Part shown: positions 1 through 7,398 of the stretch, piece by piece
Numbering within the stretch: the first letter of the stretch is position 1
How the letters are laid out: each line of letters begins with the position of its first letter
Source of the DNA: DTKY01 sp037440765
Lineage (GTDB): Bacteria > Acidobacteriota > Terriglobia > Bryobacterales > Bryobacteraceae
Direction of reading: 5' to 3'
Assembly (NCBI GenBank): GCA_037440765.1
Contig: JBBITL010000046.1
Span: forward strand, 1-33,449
Length of the DNA: 33,449 bases
Notes under the pieces: model-generated
Told to the model about the DNA's origin: nothing
The model's database searches: none
What the model saw: only the letters and a program-made list of their open reading frames with translations
Program-made: the position numbers and the translations under genes

Positions 1-2
1 GG

Positions 3-1172
3 TCAGCCCGCCCGCGGCGGCTGCGGTCCGGCCTGAATGCCGTCTACAAGCTGGCGCAAGCGAGCCACGCCGCTTTCCACGTTCGTCGTCTGAGCCGAGA
101 TCTGCACGCCGGCGGAAGCCAGACTCTCCACGCTACGGGCGACCTGCTGGAAGTGCCGTTCCATCTGCTGGACGGCGCCGGCGATTTCAGCGATGCCGCC
201 GGCCTGCTCCTGGCTGGCGGCGCTTACGCCCTCCACCAGAGCCCTGACCTCGGCGGACGCCGCCGTGATGCCCTGGATGGCTCCGATTACCTCTTCCAGG
301 CGCGCGCGCCCCTCGCGGGACTTGAGCGAGGATTCCTCGACCAGGCTGCTGGTGTTGCGGGCCGCCTCCGCGCAGCGCTGGGCGAGGTTTCGCACTTCGC
401 CGGCAACCACGGCGAAGCCCTCGCCGGATTGTCCTGCGCGGGCGGCCTCCACCGCCGCGTTTAGGGCCAGGATGTTGGTCTGGAAGGCGATCCCGTCGAT
501 GACCTTGATGATCCCGGACGTCCTGTTGCCGGAAGCGGCGATCTCCTCCATCGACGTCTGCAAGCTCAGCAAGGTCGTGTTGGCCGTCCGGACCCCCTGG
601 TCGACGCGGCCCATCAGCGCCGCCGACTGACTGGTGTGTTCGGCGTTCCGCTGCGTCGTGGCGGCGAGTCTCTCGGCAGTGGTGCGCACCGCCGTCACGC
701 TGCGGGATTGCTCGGCGGCGCCCTGCTCCAGCGCCCCCCTGGCCTGATCTACCAGGCGCGCGCCCGCCGCAGCCCGCGAGGAGCCCTCATGCAGGATCCC
801 GGTGGTCTTCCGCAGGCTTCGGGTGCTGCGGCGGACTGTGCGGAAAGCCCAGGCGCAGACGACGGCCGCAAGCGCGCCCAGGCCGGCGGCGCCCTGAAGC
901 GTGCGCGATACCCTGGCGTGAACCTTGCGGGACGCATCGGCTTCTGAGCCGCGCTCCATATGCACCGCTCCGGCCGCCGGTCCCGCGGTCCGGGCGGTGT
1001 ATTGTGCAATCTCCTCGTCGAAGACCCGCTGGAGGTCCTTGACACCGAACATGGTGGATGCCGCCAGCAGCAGGACGACGGCCAGCATGGCGCCGAAACT
1101 GACCATCAGCTCTTTGCCGAGAGCCATCCGAAGCTTCATCAACAGGCCATCGGCCGGGGAACTCCGGTCCAT
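3..1172 (-). CDS. Methyl-accepting chemotaxis protein with minimal ectodomain
   Basis: 389-residue chemoreceptor that would signal to a CheA/CheW array at the inner membrane. Visible parts: membrane helix about 23-43, a short external segment of about 50 residues, a second helix about 94-112, then a long alanine/glutamate-rich coiled coil. The conserved signalling hairpin lies around 233-265, with motifs ILALNAAVEAARAG and GFAVVAGEVRNLAQR. The external segment looks too small for a standard ligand-binding domain, and no C-terminal CheR/CheB tether pentapeptide is seen; the protein ends in PPRAG. Start taken at ATG 1170-1172; an in-frame ATG at 1137-1139 is an alternative. Neither has a convincing Shine-Dalgarno. 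The reading frame stays open well upstream but runs through a repeat element and hemB there, so the longer form is rejected. No che genes are nearby, so its input is unknown. Confidence 0.88.
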   Translation of the reverse strand: MDRSSPADGLLMKLRMALGKELMVSFGAMLAVVLLLAASTMFGVKDLQRVFDEEIAQYTARTAGPAAGAVHMERGSEADASRKVHARVSRTLQGAAGLGALAAVVCAWAFRTVRRSTRSLRKTTGILHEGSSRAAAGARLVDQARGALEQGAAEQSRSVTAVRTTAERLAATTQRNAEHTSQSAALMGRVDQGVRTANTTLLSLQTSMEEIAASGNRTSGIIKVIDGIAFQTNILALNAAVEAARAGQSGEGFAVVAGEVRNLAQRCAEAARNTSSLVEESSLKSREGRARLEEVIGAIQGITAASAEVRALVEGVSAASQEQAGGIAEIAGAVQQMERHFQQVARSVESLASAGVQISAQTTNVESGVARLRQLVDGIQAGPQPPRAG

Positions 1173-1208
1173 TAGGGCTGTCCGCCACCGTGCCCGGGCA
1201 GGCGCTGG

Positions 1209-1337
1209 AGGCTGCTGAAAAAGGCCCCGACAGCCCAAGAGGCCTGTCCCACGTGGACCGCAAGTCGCTGAATCTGCGGTGTGGGACAGGCGTCCTCGCC
1301 TGTCTTTCGCGGGCGAAGAGGCCTTCTTCAGCAGCCT
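1209..1337. repeat. MITE-like palindromic element between MCP and hemB
   Basis: A 129-bp element bounded by near-perfect terminal inverted repeats: 1209-1226 (aggctgctgaaaaaggcc) against 1320-1337, 17 of 18 pairing. Inside is an 11-bp perfect inverted repeat, 1242-1252 with 1281-1291. A second, mutually exclusive hairpin forms from 1286-1292 and 1297-1303 with a tcct loop. It contains no gene. It sits in the divergent gap of the chemoreceptor and hemB, and its right end abuts the hemB -10 box. No flanking target duplication or second copy was seen in this window, so the mobile origin is inferred from architecture. Confidence 0.7.
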
Positions 1338-1345
1338 GCTAGAAT
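1337..1345 (+). promoter_or_regulatory. Extended -10 promoter of hemB
   Basis: TGCTAGAAT is an extended -10 (TG-N-TANNNT) ending 7 nt before the hemB ATG at 1353. A start about 7 nt downstream would fall on or next to the A of ATG, giving a leaderless mRNA. No good -35 hexamer is seen; that position falls inside the repeat element. Confidence 0.45.
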
Positions 1346-1352
1346 CCAAAGT

Positions 1353-2321
1353 ATGGCCTTCCCAGTTCATCGCATGCGGCGGCTGCGGGCCACCGAGGGG
1401 CTGCGCAGCCTCGCCCGGGAGACCCGCCTGGCGCCTTCGCAATTCGTGCTGCCGCTGTTCGTTTGCCCGGGCGAGGGAGTGCGGCGCGAAATCGGCGCCA
1501 TGCCGGGCAACTTCCAGTTGTCCGTCGACGAACTGGTCAGGGAGTGCGCCGAGGCCAGGTCTTTGGGAATCGGCGGAGTGATCCTGTTCGGCATCCCCGA
1601 GACCAAGGACGAAGAAGCCTCCGGAGGCTGCGCGCCAGACGGTATCGTGCAGCGGGCCGTGGCCGCCATCAAGAAGGAGTTTCCCTCGCTCGTGGTGGTC
1701 ACCGACGTCTGCAACTGCGAGTACACCAGTCACGGCCACTGCGGCAAGGTGACCGGCCAAGACGTGGACAACGACGAAACCCTGGTGTGGCTGGCCAGAG
1801 CGGCGGTGTCCCATGCCCGCGCCGGGGCCGACATAGTGGCTCCTTCCGACATGATGGACGGGCGCGTGGCGGCCATCCGGGCGGCGCTCGACGAGAACGG
1901 CTTCAACAACACGCCCATACTGTCCTACGCCGCCAAGTTCGCCTCGGTCTTCTATGGCCCGTTCCGCGAAGCGGCCGAGTCGGCGCCGCAGTTCGGCGAC
2001 CGGAGGAGCTACCAGATGGATCCCGCCAACGGCCGGGAGGCGATGCGCGAGATCGAACTGGACCTGGAGGAAGGCGCCGACATGGTCATGATCAAGCCCG
2101 CCATGCCGTACCTCGACCTTATCCGGACCGCTCGCGAGCGCTTCGACGTTCCCCTGGCGGCCTACCAGGTCAGCGGGGAGTTCAGCATGATCGTGGCTGC
2201 CGCCCGCAACGGCTGGCTGGACCGCGAGAGGGCCATGATCGAGAGCCTCACCGCCATTCGCCGGGCGGGGGCCGATGTAATCCTGACTTACTTTGCAAAG
2301 GATGCGGCGCGGGTGCTGTAA
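1353..2321 (+). CDS. hemB: Delta-aminolevulinic acid dehydratase (porphobilinogen synthase)
   Basis: 322 residues, the normal length of HemB. The enzyme condenses two 5-aminolevulinate molecules to porphobilinogen in cytoplasmic haem synthesis. The metal-site segment DVCNCEYTSHGHCG carries the three cysteines of the zinc-type family. The two Schiff-base lysines lie in SYAAKFASVFYGPFR and in VMIKPAMPYLDLI. The start is ATG 1353; the frame continues 24 codons upstream but only through the repeat element. A second ATG at 1374 is possible, though MAFPVHRMRRLR fits a family N-terminus. No clear Shine-Dalgarno is present, in keeping with the -10 box at 1340-1345. No other haem genes are adjacent. 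Confidence 0.97.
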   Translation: MAFPVHRMRRLRATEGLRSLARETRLAPSQFVLPLFVCPGEGVRREIGAMPGNFQLSVDELVRECAEARSLGIGGVILFGIPETKDEEASGGCAPDGIVQRAVAAIKKEFPSLVVVTDVCNCEYTSHGHCGKVTGQDVDNDETLVWLARAAVSHARAGADIVAPSDMMDGRVAAIRAALDENGFNNTPILSYAAKFASVFYGPFREAAESAPQFGDRRSYQMDPANGREAMREIELDLEEGADMVMIKPAMPYLDLIRTARERFDVPLAAYQVSGEFSMIVAAARNGWLDRERAMIESLTAIRRAGADVILTYFAKDAARVL

Positions 2322-2342
2322 GTCGCGCGCCAGCCCCGCAGG

Positions 2343-2543
2343 CTAAGCTGCCGCCGAACGGGCCGGATTCTCCGGGCGCCCGGACTTGGCGCCGCGCGGG
2401 CGTTTCTTAGCCTCGGCCATCCACTTCGGTGGCCGCCCGCGCCGCTTCCCGCGGCCGGTGGCGAGCCGCTCCAGGCTCAGGATGGCCTCCTCGATTTGCT
2501 CCCGCTCCAGGCGCAATTCAGCCAAGATTTTCGCTACATCCAT
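2343..2543 (-). CDS. Small basic AT-hook-like protein
   Basis: 66 residues, function unknown. The N-terminal half (DVAKILAELRLEREQIEEAI) is a charged amphipathic helix likely to pair as a coiled coil. The second half is very basic with GKRRGRPPKW, the core of an AT-hook minor-groove binder, then KKRPRGAKSGRP. This suggests a small DNA-associated protein, but no family assignment is certain. The start ATG 2541-2543 has GGGAG about 8 nt upstream on the minus strand, and a TAGGATAAT-like -10 lies further upstream in the divergent gap. It converges on hemB, whose stop is 21 nt away. Confidence 0.72.
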   Translation of the reverse strand: MDVAKILAELRLEREQIEEAILSLERLATGRGKRRGRPPKWMAEAKKRPRGAKSGRPENPARSAAA

Positions 2544-2685
2544 CCGGCGGCTCCCATGGGATTTCGGTCATTATCCTACCACAATACTGCGGCTTTTCAG
2601 ACGCAAAGAGAATAGTACGCAACGAAACAGCAGTACTGGTCCGGTGTCTCCTTGCGTGGGCCGGTCAAGCCGCCTGGCGGGCGTA

Positions 2686-2694
2686 TGCTAGACT
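2686..2694 (+). promoter_or_regulatory. Candidate extended -10 for the Trm112/GT9/msbA run
   Basis: TGCTAGACT matches TG-N-TANNNT and lies 12 nt before the ATG at 2707, at the head of the long plus-strand gene run. No convincing -35. The 163-nt gap 2544-2706 otherwise shows only a possible -10 for the AT-hook gene on the other strand. Confidence 0.35.
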
Positions 2695-2706
2695 TGAAGA
2701 CCGGAT

Positions 2707-2877
2707 ATGGCCATCAGTAAGGATCTGCTTGACATTTTGGTGTGCCCGCTGTGCAAGGCTCCGGTCGAACTCAAGCAGGACGAGAACGGCCTCAAGTGCA
2801 ACCAGTGCAAGCGGGTTTACCCGATCAGGGACGATATCCCAGTGATGCTGGTCGAAGAGGCCAGGATCGAAGAGTGA
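2707..2877 (+). CDS. Trm112-like zinc-ribbon protein (UPF0434/YcaR type)
   Basis: 56 residues read directly from the sequence. CPLC at 13-16 and CNQC at 31-34 give a four-cysteine zinc ribbon of the Trm112 fold, followed by the family's YPIRDDIPVMLVEEA tail. Trm112 proteins activate methyltransferases. The bacterial UPF0434 members are less well understood and in E. coli (ycaR) sit beside lpxK and kdsB, downstream of msbA. The same neighbourhood appears here: 13 nt before a GT9 glycosyltransferase that is followed by msbA. A role linked to envelope assembly is inferred from context only. The family assignment is strong from length and motifs. Confidence 0.9.
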   Translation: MAISKDLLDILVCPLCKAPVELKQDENGLKCNQCKRVYPIRDDIPVMLVEEARIEE

Positions 2878-2890
2878 CGCCTTCCCCGGG

Positions 2891-3805
2891 ATGGAAAGCG
2901 CTCTGGAGAGGACACCTCGCGGCGCGCGTGTGGCCGTTATCCGGCTGCGTTCGCTCGGCGACTGCATCCTGACCACTCCCGCCCTGACCATCCTCCACCA
3001 GCACAGGTCCGACCTGGAGGTTGCCGTAGTGGTCGAGGACCGCTTCCGCCCGGTGTTCGAAGGCAACCCGGACGTGGCTCACCTTCTCCCGCCGAGCGTA
3101 GCGCTGCTCCGCCGTTGGCGGCCGCACCTGTGTCTGAACCTGCACGGCGGCAACCGCAGCCTCCTTCTGACTGTTCTGTCCGGCGCCCGCATCCGCGCCG
3201 GTTTCGGTCACCACAGGGGCCGTTTTGCATACAACCTGCGAATTCCGACTGCTCAGCAGGTCCTGGGGGTCGCCCGGACCACCCACACGGCGGAGCAGTT
3301 GGCGTCGGCGATCTTCCACCTGGGCGCGCCGCTGAGCGACGTGCCCAGGGCTAAGCTGTTCGCGGATAGAATGAAAACAGACCGGCCCTATGCGGTACTG
3401 CACGCGATGGCCGCGGGGCCGGCGGGGAAGATCTGGCCGGCGGAAGGTTTTCTGGCCGTGGCCCGCTGTCTGGCTGGCGTGCACGGCCTTGAGCCGGTGT
3501 TCATCGGCGGCGCCGGTGACGACTTCACGGCGTTTCAGGGATACCGCACGGTGGCTGGCGCATCATTGGCTGAAGTCAAGTCCCTGGTGGCGGGAGCATC
3601 CTTGTTCGTAGGCAACGACTCCGGCCCGGCGCACATGGCGGCCGCCTTCGGCGTGCCGGTCGCCGTAGTCTTCGGCCGCAGCAACCCGGAGGTGTGGGGA
3701 CCCTGGAAGGCCCCCGGCGAGAGAATCGTGGCCCGCGGGTCCATCGAGAGCGTACCCGTGGAAGAGGTGCTGGCCGCGGTGGACCGACTGAGGGTGGCGG
3801 CATGA
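2891..3805 (+). CDS. Glycosyltransferase family 9 (heptosyltransferase-like)
   Basis: 304 residues, a short GT9 enzyme related to WaaC/WaaF heptosyltransferases, which add ADP-heptose to the lipopolysaccharide inner core at the cytoplasmic face. Visible marks: RLRSLGDCILTTPAL (18-32), the N-domain loop of the family; the lysine of AGKIWPAEGF (about 180); and the nucleotide-sugar motif NDSGPAHMAAAFGVPVAVVFG (242-262). Both Rossmann halves are present. ATG 2891 follows the Trm112-like gene by 13 nt, with a weak ribosome site. The TGA stop overlaps the msbA start (ATGA), so the two are translationally coupled. The donor sugar cannot be told from sequence. Confidence 0.9.
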   Translation: MESALERTPRGARVAVIRLRSLGDCILTTPALTILHQHRSDLEVAVVVEDRFRPVFEGNPDVAHLLPPSVALLRRWRPHLCLNLHGGNRSLLLTVLSGARIRAGFGHHRGRFAYNLRIPTAQQVLGVARTTHTAEQLASAIFHLGAPLSDVPRAKLFADRMKTDRPYAVLHAMAAGPAGKIWPAEGFLAVARCLAGVHGLEPVFIGGAGDDFTAFQGYRTVAGASLAEVKSLVAGASLFVGNDSGPAHMAAAFGVPVAVVFGRSNPEVWGPWKAPGERIVARGSIESVPVEEVLAAVDRLRVAA

Positions 3806-5631
3806 AGGAACTCGCCCGGATCCTCCGCTTTGTCCGCCCCTACGCTCCGTGGCTCGCCCTGTCCATCCTGCTGATGGTGGGAGTGGGCCTCTCGCACGCG
3901 CTCATGGCGAAACTGATCGGACCGGTCATAGACCGCGTGCTCAGCACCGTCGCCAGCGAGGACCCCGTCCCGTTGTTCTCGATCCCGTTCACCAGCGCGA
4001 CACTCTACCTGAACGACATCGTCCCGGCCGGAATTAACAACGTGTGGACGATGATCGCCTTCGGAATCCTGGTTGTATTCCTGTTCCGCGGCCTCGCCGA
4101 CTACGCCGGGAACTTCCTGGTGAACTACACCGGGCTGTCGGCGGTGACCGACATCCGCCAGACAGTTTTCAACAAGGTGCTGCGGCACGGGGCCGAGTTT
4201 TTCGAGGCCCATTCGACCGGGCGCCTGATGTCGTCCATCATGAACGACATCGACAAGATCCAGGTTGCCACGTCCCACATCCTGGCGGACCTGATGCGGC
4301 AGGCCTTCATCGCCGTCGCGTTGCTGTGCGTGCTGCTCGACACGGACTGGAAGCTGGCCATCGTCAGCGTGACGCTGCTCCCGTTTGTCCTCATCCCCAC
4401 GGCGCGCATTGGAAAACGCATCCGCCGGACCACCCGGCGGGCGCAGGACGACATGGCCGAGCTGAACCAGATCCTCCAGGAGGCCCTCAGCGGGCACCAG
4501 GTGGTCCGCGCATTCGGCGCTGAGGACTACGAGTCCCGCAGGTTTCATCAAGCCGCCGGCCGCCTCAGGTCAAGCAACCTGCGCTACGTGGCCCAGCAGG
4601 CGCTGGCCTCTCCGCTCATCGAGTTCTTCGGCGCGCTGACCATCGTTGGACTGCTCACCTACGCCCGGACGCAAATCAAGGCGGGCCAGATGACGGCGGG
4701 CGACTTCACCAGCTTCGTGGTTGCGCTGCTGCTGTTGTACGAGCCGGTCAAGCGCCTGACCGGAATCTATAACATCTTCGAGCAGGCGCTCGGCGCCACG
4801 CAGCGCATCTTCGAGTACCTGGACCGTCCCGAGGCGATCCGGCAGCGCCCGGGGGCCGTTCCACTGAAGAGGTTCAAGACGAGCATCGTCTTCGACCGCG
4901 CCGGCTTCCATTACCCCTACTCCTTCAACGGCTTCCGCCTGGAGGACATAGACTTCGAGGTGCGGGCCGGCCAGGTGGTGGCGCTGGTGGGGCCGAGCGG
5001 CGCGGGAAAGTCCACACTGGTTCAGTTGGTGCCGCGGTTCTATGACGTCACCGCGGGCGCCGTTCGTATCGACGGCCGCGATGTCAGAGACCTCCAGTTG
5101 GCGTCGTTGAGGGAGAAGATCAGCATCGTCCCGCAGGACACTTTCCTTTTCAACGATACGGTCGCCAACAACATCCGCTACGGCCGCGAGGATGTCGCCA
5201 TGAAGGCGGTCCGGGAGGCGGCCCGGAGCGCGCTGTGCGAGGAGTTCATCCTCCAGATGCCGCAGGGCTACGACACCGTCATCGGGGAGCGGGGGCTGAA
5301 GCTGAGCGGCGGACAGAGACAGAGAATCGCCATCGCCCGGGCGCTGGTCGAGAACGCGCCCATTCTGATCCTGGACGAGGCCACCAGCCACCTGGACAGC
5401 GAATCCGAGGCCCTGGTGCAGAAGGCGCTGGCGACTTTGATGACGGGCCGCACCGCCATCGTCATCGCGCACCGGCTCTCCACCATCCGGCGGGCCGACA
5501 TGATCGTCGTCCTCGACCAGGGACGCGTCTGCGATACGGGAACACACGACGAGCTCGTCACCCGGGGCGGAATCTACCAGAAGCTCTACGAGCTGCAATT
5601 CCTGGAAGCCGGCAGGACCATGGACTTATGA
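3802..5631 (+). CDS. msbA: MsbA-type lipid A export ABC transporter
   Basis: 609 residues, a half-transporter with a membrane domain fused to an ATPase. Helices occupy about 15-310. The ATPase has Walker A GPSGAGKST (397-405), signature LSGGQRQR (501-508), Walker B ILILDEATS (521-529) and the switch histidine in IVIAHRLST (about 557). MsbA flips lipid A-core across the inner membrane as a homodimer. The assignment rests on length, domain order and the coupled heptosyltransferase-like gene; another type-IV ABC exporter is not excluded. Starts at ATG 3802 with a 4-nt overlap with the GT9 gene and ends with another ATGA overlap into yicC. Confidence 0.88.
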   Translation: MKELARILRFVRPYAPWLALSILLMVGVGLSHALMAKLIGPVIDRVLSTVASEDPVPLFSIPFTSATLYLNDIVPAGINNVWTMIAFGILVVFLFRGLADYAGNFLVNYTGLSAVTDIRQTVFNKVLRHGAEFFEAHSTGRLMSSIMNDIDKIQVATSHILADLMRQAFIAVALLCVLLDTDWKLAIVSVTLLPFVLIPTARIGKRIRRTTRRAQDDMAELNQILQEALSGHQVVRAFGAEDYESRRFHQAAGRLRSSNLRYVAQQALASPLIEFFGALTIVGLLTYARTQIKAGQMTAGDFTSFVVALLLLYEPVKRLTGIYNIFEQALGATQRIFEYLDRPEAIRQRPGAVPLKRFKTSIVFDRAGFHYPYSFNGFRLEDIDFEVRAGQVVALVGPSGAGKSTLVQLVPRFYDVTAGAVRIDGRDVRDLQLASLREKISIVPQDTFLFNDTVANNIRYGREDVAMKAVREAARSALCEEFILQMPQGYDTVIGERGLKLSGGQRQRIAIARALVENAPILILDEATSHLDSESEALVQKALATLMTGRTAIVIAHRLSTIRRADMIVVLDQGRVCDTGTHDELVTRGGIYQKLYELQFLEAGRTMDL

Positions 5632-6515
5632 GCATCCGCAGCATGACCGGCTTCGCCCGGGTCCAGAAACACGGCGAGGAGGGCGACCTCACGCTCACCG
5701 TCAAGAGCGTCAACCACCGCGGCCTGGACATGCACTTCCACATGCCGGACGAGCTCGGCGGAGTCGAGAACGCGCTGCGCGCCGTCGTCAAGCGCCTGGC
5801 AGCGCGCGGCCATTTCCAGGTGCGGGTGACGTTCATCGGAGCGCGGCAGGCCGCCGGGGCCCTGAACCGGGGCCTTCTGGAGGCCTACCTTGCCGCCTTC
5901 CGCGAAGCCTCCGAGCGCATGGGACTGGACGGACAGCCCGACCTTAATGCCGCCCTCAGCCTGCCAGGGATGCTCGGCGAGCCCGCCGGCGAGCCGGGCG
6001 ACGCCACCGCGCAACTGCTGGTGTCCGCCCTGGAGGAGGCCATGGCGGAGCTCAATGCCTTCCGCGAGCGCGAAGGCGCGGCGCTGGCGGCGGACCTGAA
6101 GGTGCGGGCAGGGGCAGTCGGTGAGGCAGCCGCGCGGTTGCGTGACCTCCGCGCGCAAGCGATCCCCGCTTTCCAGCGCCGCCTCACAGAGCGGCTGGCG
6201 GAACTGCTCAACGGCGCCTCCGTCGACCCCCAGCGGCTGGCTCAGGAAGCGGCCGTGCTGGCCGACCGGAGCGACATCGAGGAGGAACTCACCCGCCTGA
6301 AGGTCCACGCCGGCCAGTTGCTGGCGCTGCTTGACGCCGGCGGCGAGGCCGGCAAGAAGCTGGACTTCCTGCTCCAGGAGATGGGGCGCGAGACCAATAC
6401 GATCCTGTCTAAAATCGTGGGCTTGGGCGACATTGGCCTCGCCATGACCGATGCCGCCCTGGCCGCCAAGGCGGAGATCGAGAAAATCAGGGAGCAATCG
6501 CAGAATCTGGAATGA
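5628..6515 (+). CDS. yicC: YicC/YloC family endoribonuclease-like protein
   Basis: 295 residues, the usual YicC length. The N-terminus MSIRSMTGFARV and the VKSVNHRGLD segment are family hallmarks. The C-terminal DUF1732 part has SDIEEELTRLKVH, KKLDFLLQEMGRETNTILSK and the ending AEIEKIREQSQNLE. E. coli YicC is linked to RNA decay as an endoribonuclease. The gene starts with ATG overlapping the msbA stop and its own stop overlaps gmk. A yicC-gmk-rpoZ-coaBC order is common in bacteria, which supports the call. Confidence 0.95.
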   Translation: MSIRSMTGFARVQKHGEEGDLTLTVKSVNHRGLDMHFHMPDELGGVENALRAVVKRLAARGHFQVRVTFIGARQAAGALNRGLLEAYLAAFREASERMGLDGQPDLNAALSLPGMLGEPAGEPGDATAQLLVSALEEAMAELNAFREREGAALAADLKVRAGAVGEAAARLRDLRAQAIPAFQRRLTERLAELLNGASVDPQRLAQEAAVLADRSDIEEELTRLKVHAGQLLALLDAGGEAGKKLDFLLQEMGRETNTILSKIVGLGDIGLAMTDAALAAKAEIEKIREQSQNLE

Positions 6516-7126
6516 GCATCGTCTTCATCATCTCGGCGCCCTCCGGCTCAGGCAAGTCCACCCTTGTGAGAGGCCTGCTCAAGTCTATTCCATTAGTTTT
6601 TTCAGTGTCCTACACCACCAGGCCACCAAGAGGCATTGAGCGCCCCGGCGATAATTACTATTATATTAGTAAAGAGGAATTCCAGGCCCGCATCGCCCGG
6701 GACGAGTTCCTGGAGTACGCCGAGGTCTTCGGTCATTATTACGGCACTCACCGGAGCTTCCTTGAGAGGGCTGAGCGGGAAGCAATGGACCTGGTGCTCG
6801 ACATTGACGTGCAGGGTGCGCGACAATTGAGGAGTCGGATCCCGGATGCTGTAGGCATTTTTATCCTTGCCCCTTCGCGCAGGATTCTGGAACAGCGGTT
6901 GCGCGACCGGTCGGAAGACCCGGAAGAGGTCATCCAAAGGCGGTTACGGGAAGCAGCGGAGGAGATTCGCAACTACGCCTCCTACGACTACGTCGTAGTG
7001 AACCACGACGTGGAGCCGGCCGTAGACGCGCTGGCCTCGATTGTGAAAGCCGAGCGCGCCAGGCGGATCAGGCAGGACGGGGCAATTCGGCCGATTCTGG
7101 CAACGTTTGAAGAAGAAAGCGAATGA
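6512..7126 (+). CDS. gmk: Guanylate kinase
   Basis: 204 residues. Phosphorylates GMP to GDP in the cytoplasm. Walker A is APSGSGKST (9-17). The GMP-binding segment SYTTRPPRGIERPGDNYYY, then EVFGHYYGTH and the core LDIDVQGARQLR are all present. Coupled by ATGA to yicC upstream and rpoZ downstream. One oddity: roughly 6585-6680 uses AT-rich codons (TTA, ATT, TAT, AAT, AGT) that the neighbouring genes largely avoid. That suggests local recombination or a selective cause, but the reading frame and motifs are intact. Confidence 0.97.
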   Translation: MSIVFIISAPSGSGKSTLVRGLLKSIPLVFSVSYTTRPPRGIERPGDNYYYISKEEFQARIARDEFLEYAEVFGHYYGTHRSFLERAEREAMDLVLDIDVQGARQLRSRIPDAVGIFILAPSRRILEQRLRDRSEDPEEVIQRRLREAAEEIRNYASYDYVVVNHDVEPAVDALASIVKAERARRIRQDGAIRPILATFEEESE

Positions 7127-7395
7127 GCGCAACGATAGCAGGACTTATGGGTGACACAGCTCAGAGGCACATTAATCCTCACATGATCCCGGACGACGAG
7201 GAGAAGAGCACGTACCGGTGGATCATCATCGCCGCCAAGCGCGCCCGCCAGCTTCAGGCCGGGGCGCGTCCGTTCCTGCCCACCACGTCCAAGAAGCCCA
7301 CCGTGATTGCGATGGAGGAGGTCCGCCGCGGCCTGGTCAAGTGGGAAGACCCGGCCAGCGCTCCGGCCCAGGAGCCCGAGCCGCAAGGAGAGTGA
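7123..7395 (+). CDS. rpoZ: DNA-directed RNA polymerase omega subunit
   Basis: 90 residues. Omega binds beta prime and aids assembly of RNA polymerase. YRWIIIAAKRARQLQAG is the conserved RpoZ helix, followed by KPTVIAMEEVRRGLVKW. The first about 20 residues and the acidic C-terminal tail (PAQEPEPQGE) are variable regions. The start overlaps the gmk stop. The position between gmk and coaBC is conserved in many phyla and makes the call secure despite the short length. Confidence 0.93.
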   Translation: MSATIAGLMGDTAQRHINPHMIPDDEEKSTYRWIIIAAKRARQLQAGARPFLPTTSKKPTVIAMEEVRRGLVKWEDPASAPAQEPEPQGE

Positions 7396-7398
7396 CGC

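Noticed and set aside
1281..1352. In-frame upstream extension of hemB.
   Set aside because: Encoded by the palindromic element; the HemB family N-terminus fits ATG 1353.
1173..1814. Upstream extension of the chemoreceptor frame.
   Set aside because: Runs through the repeat element and antisense to hemB; low-complexity with no domain.
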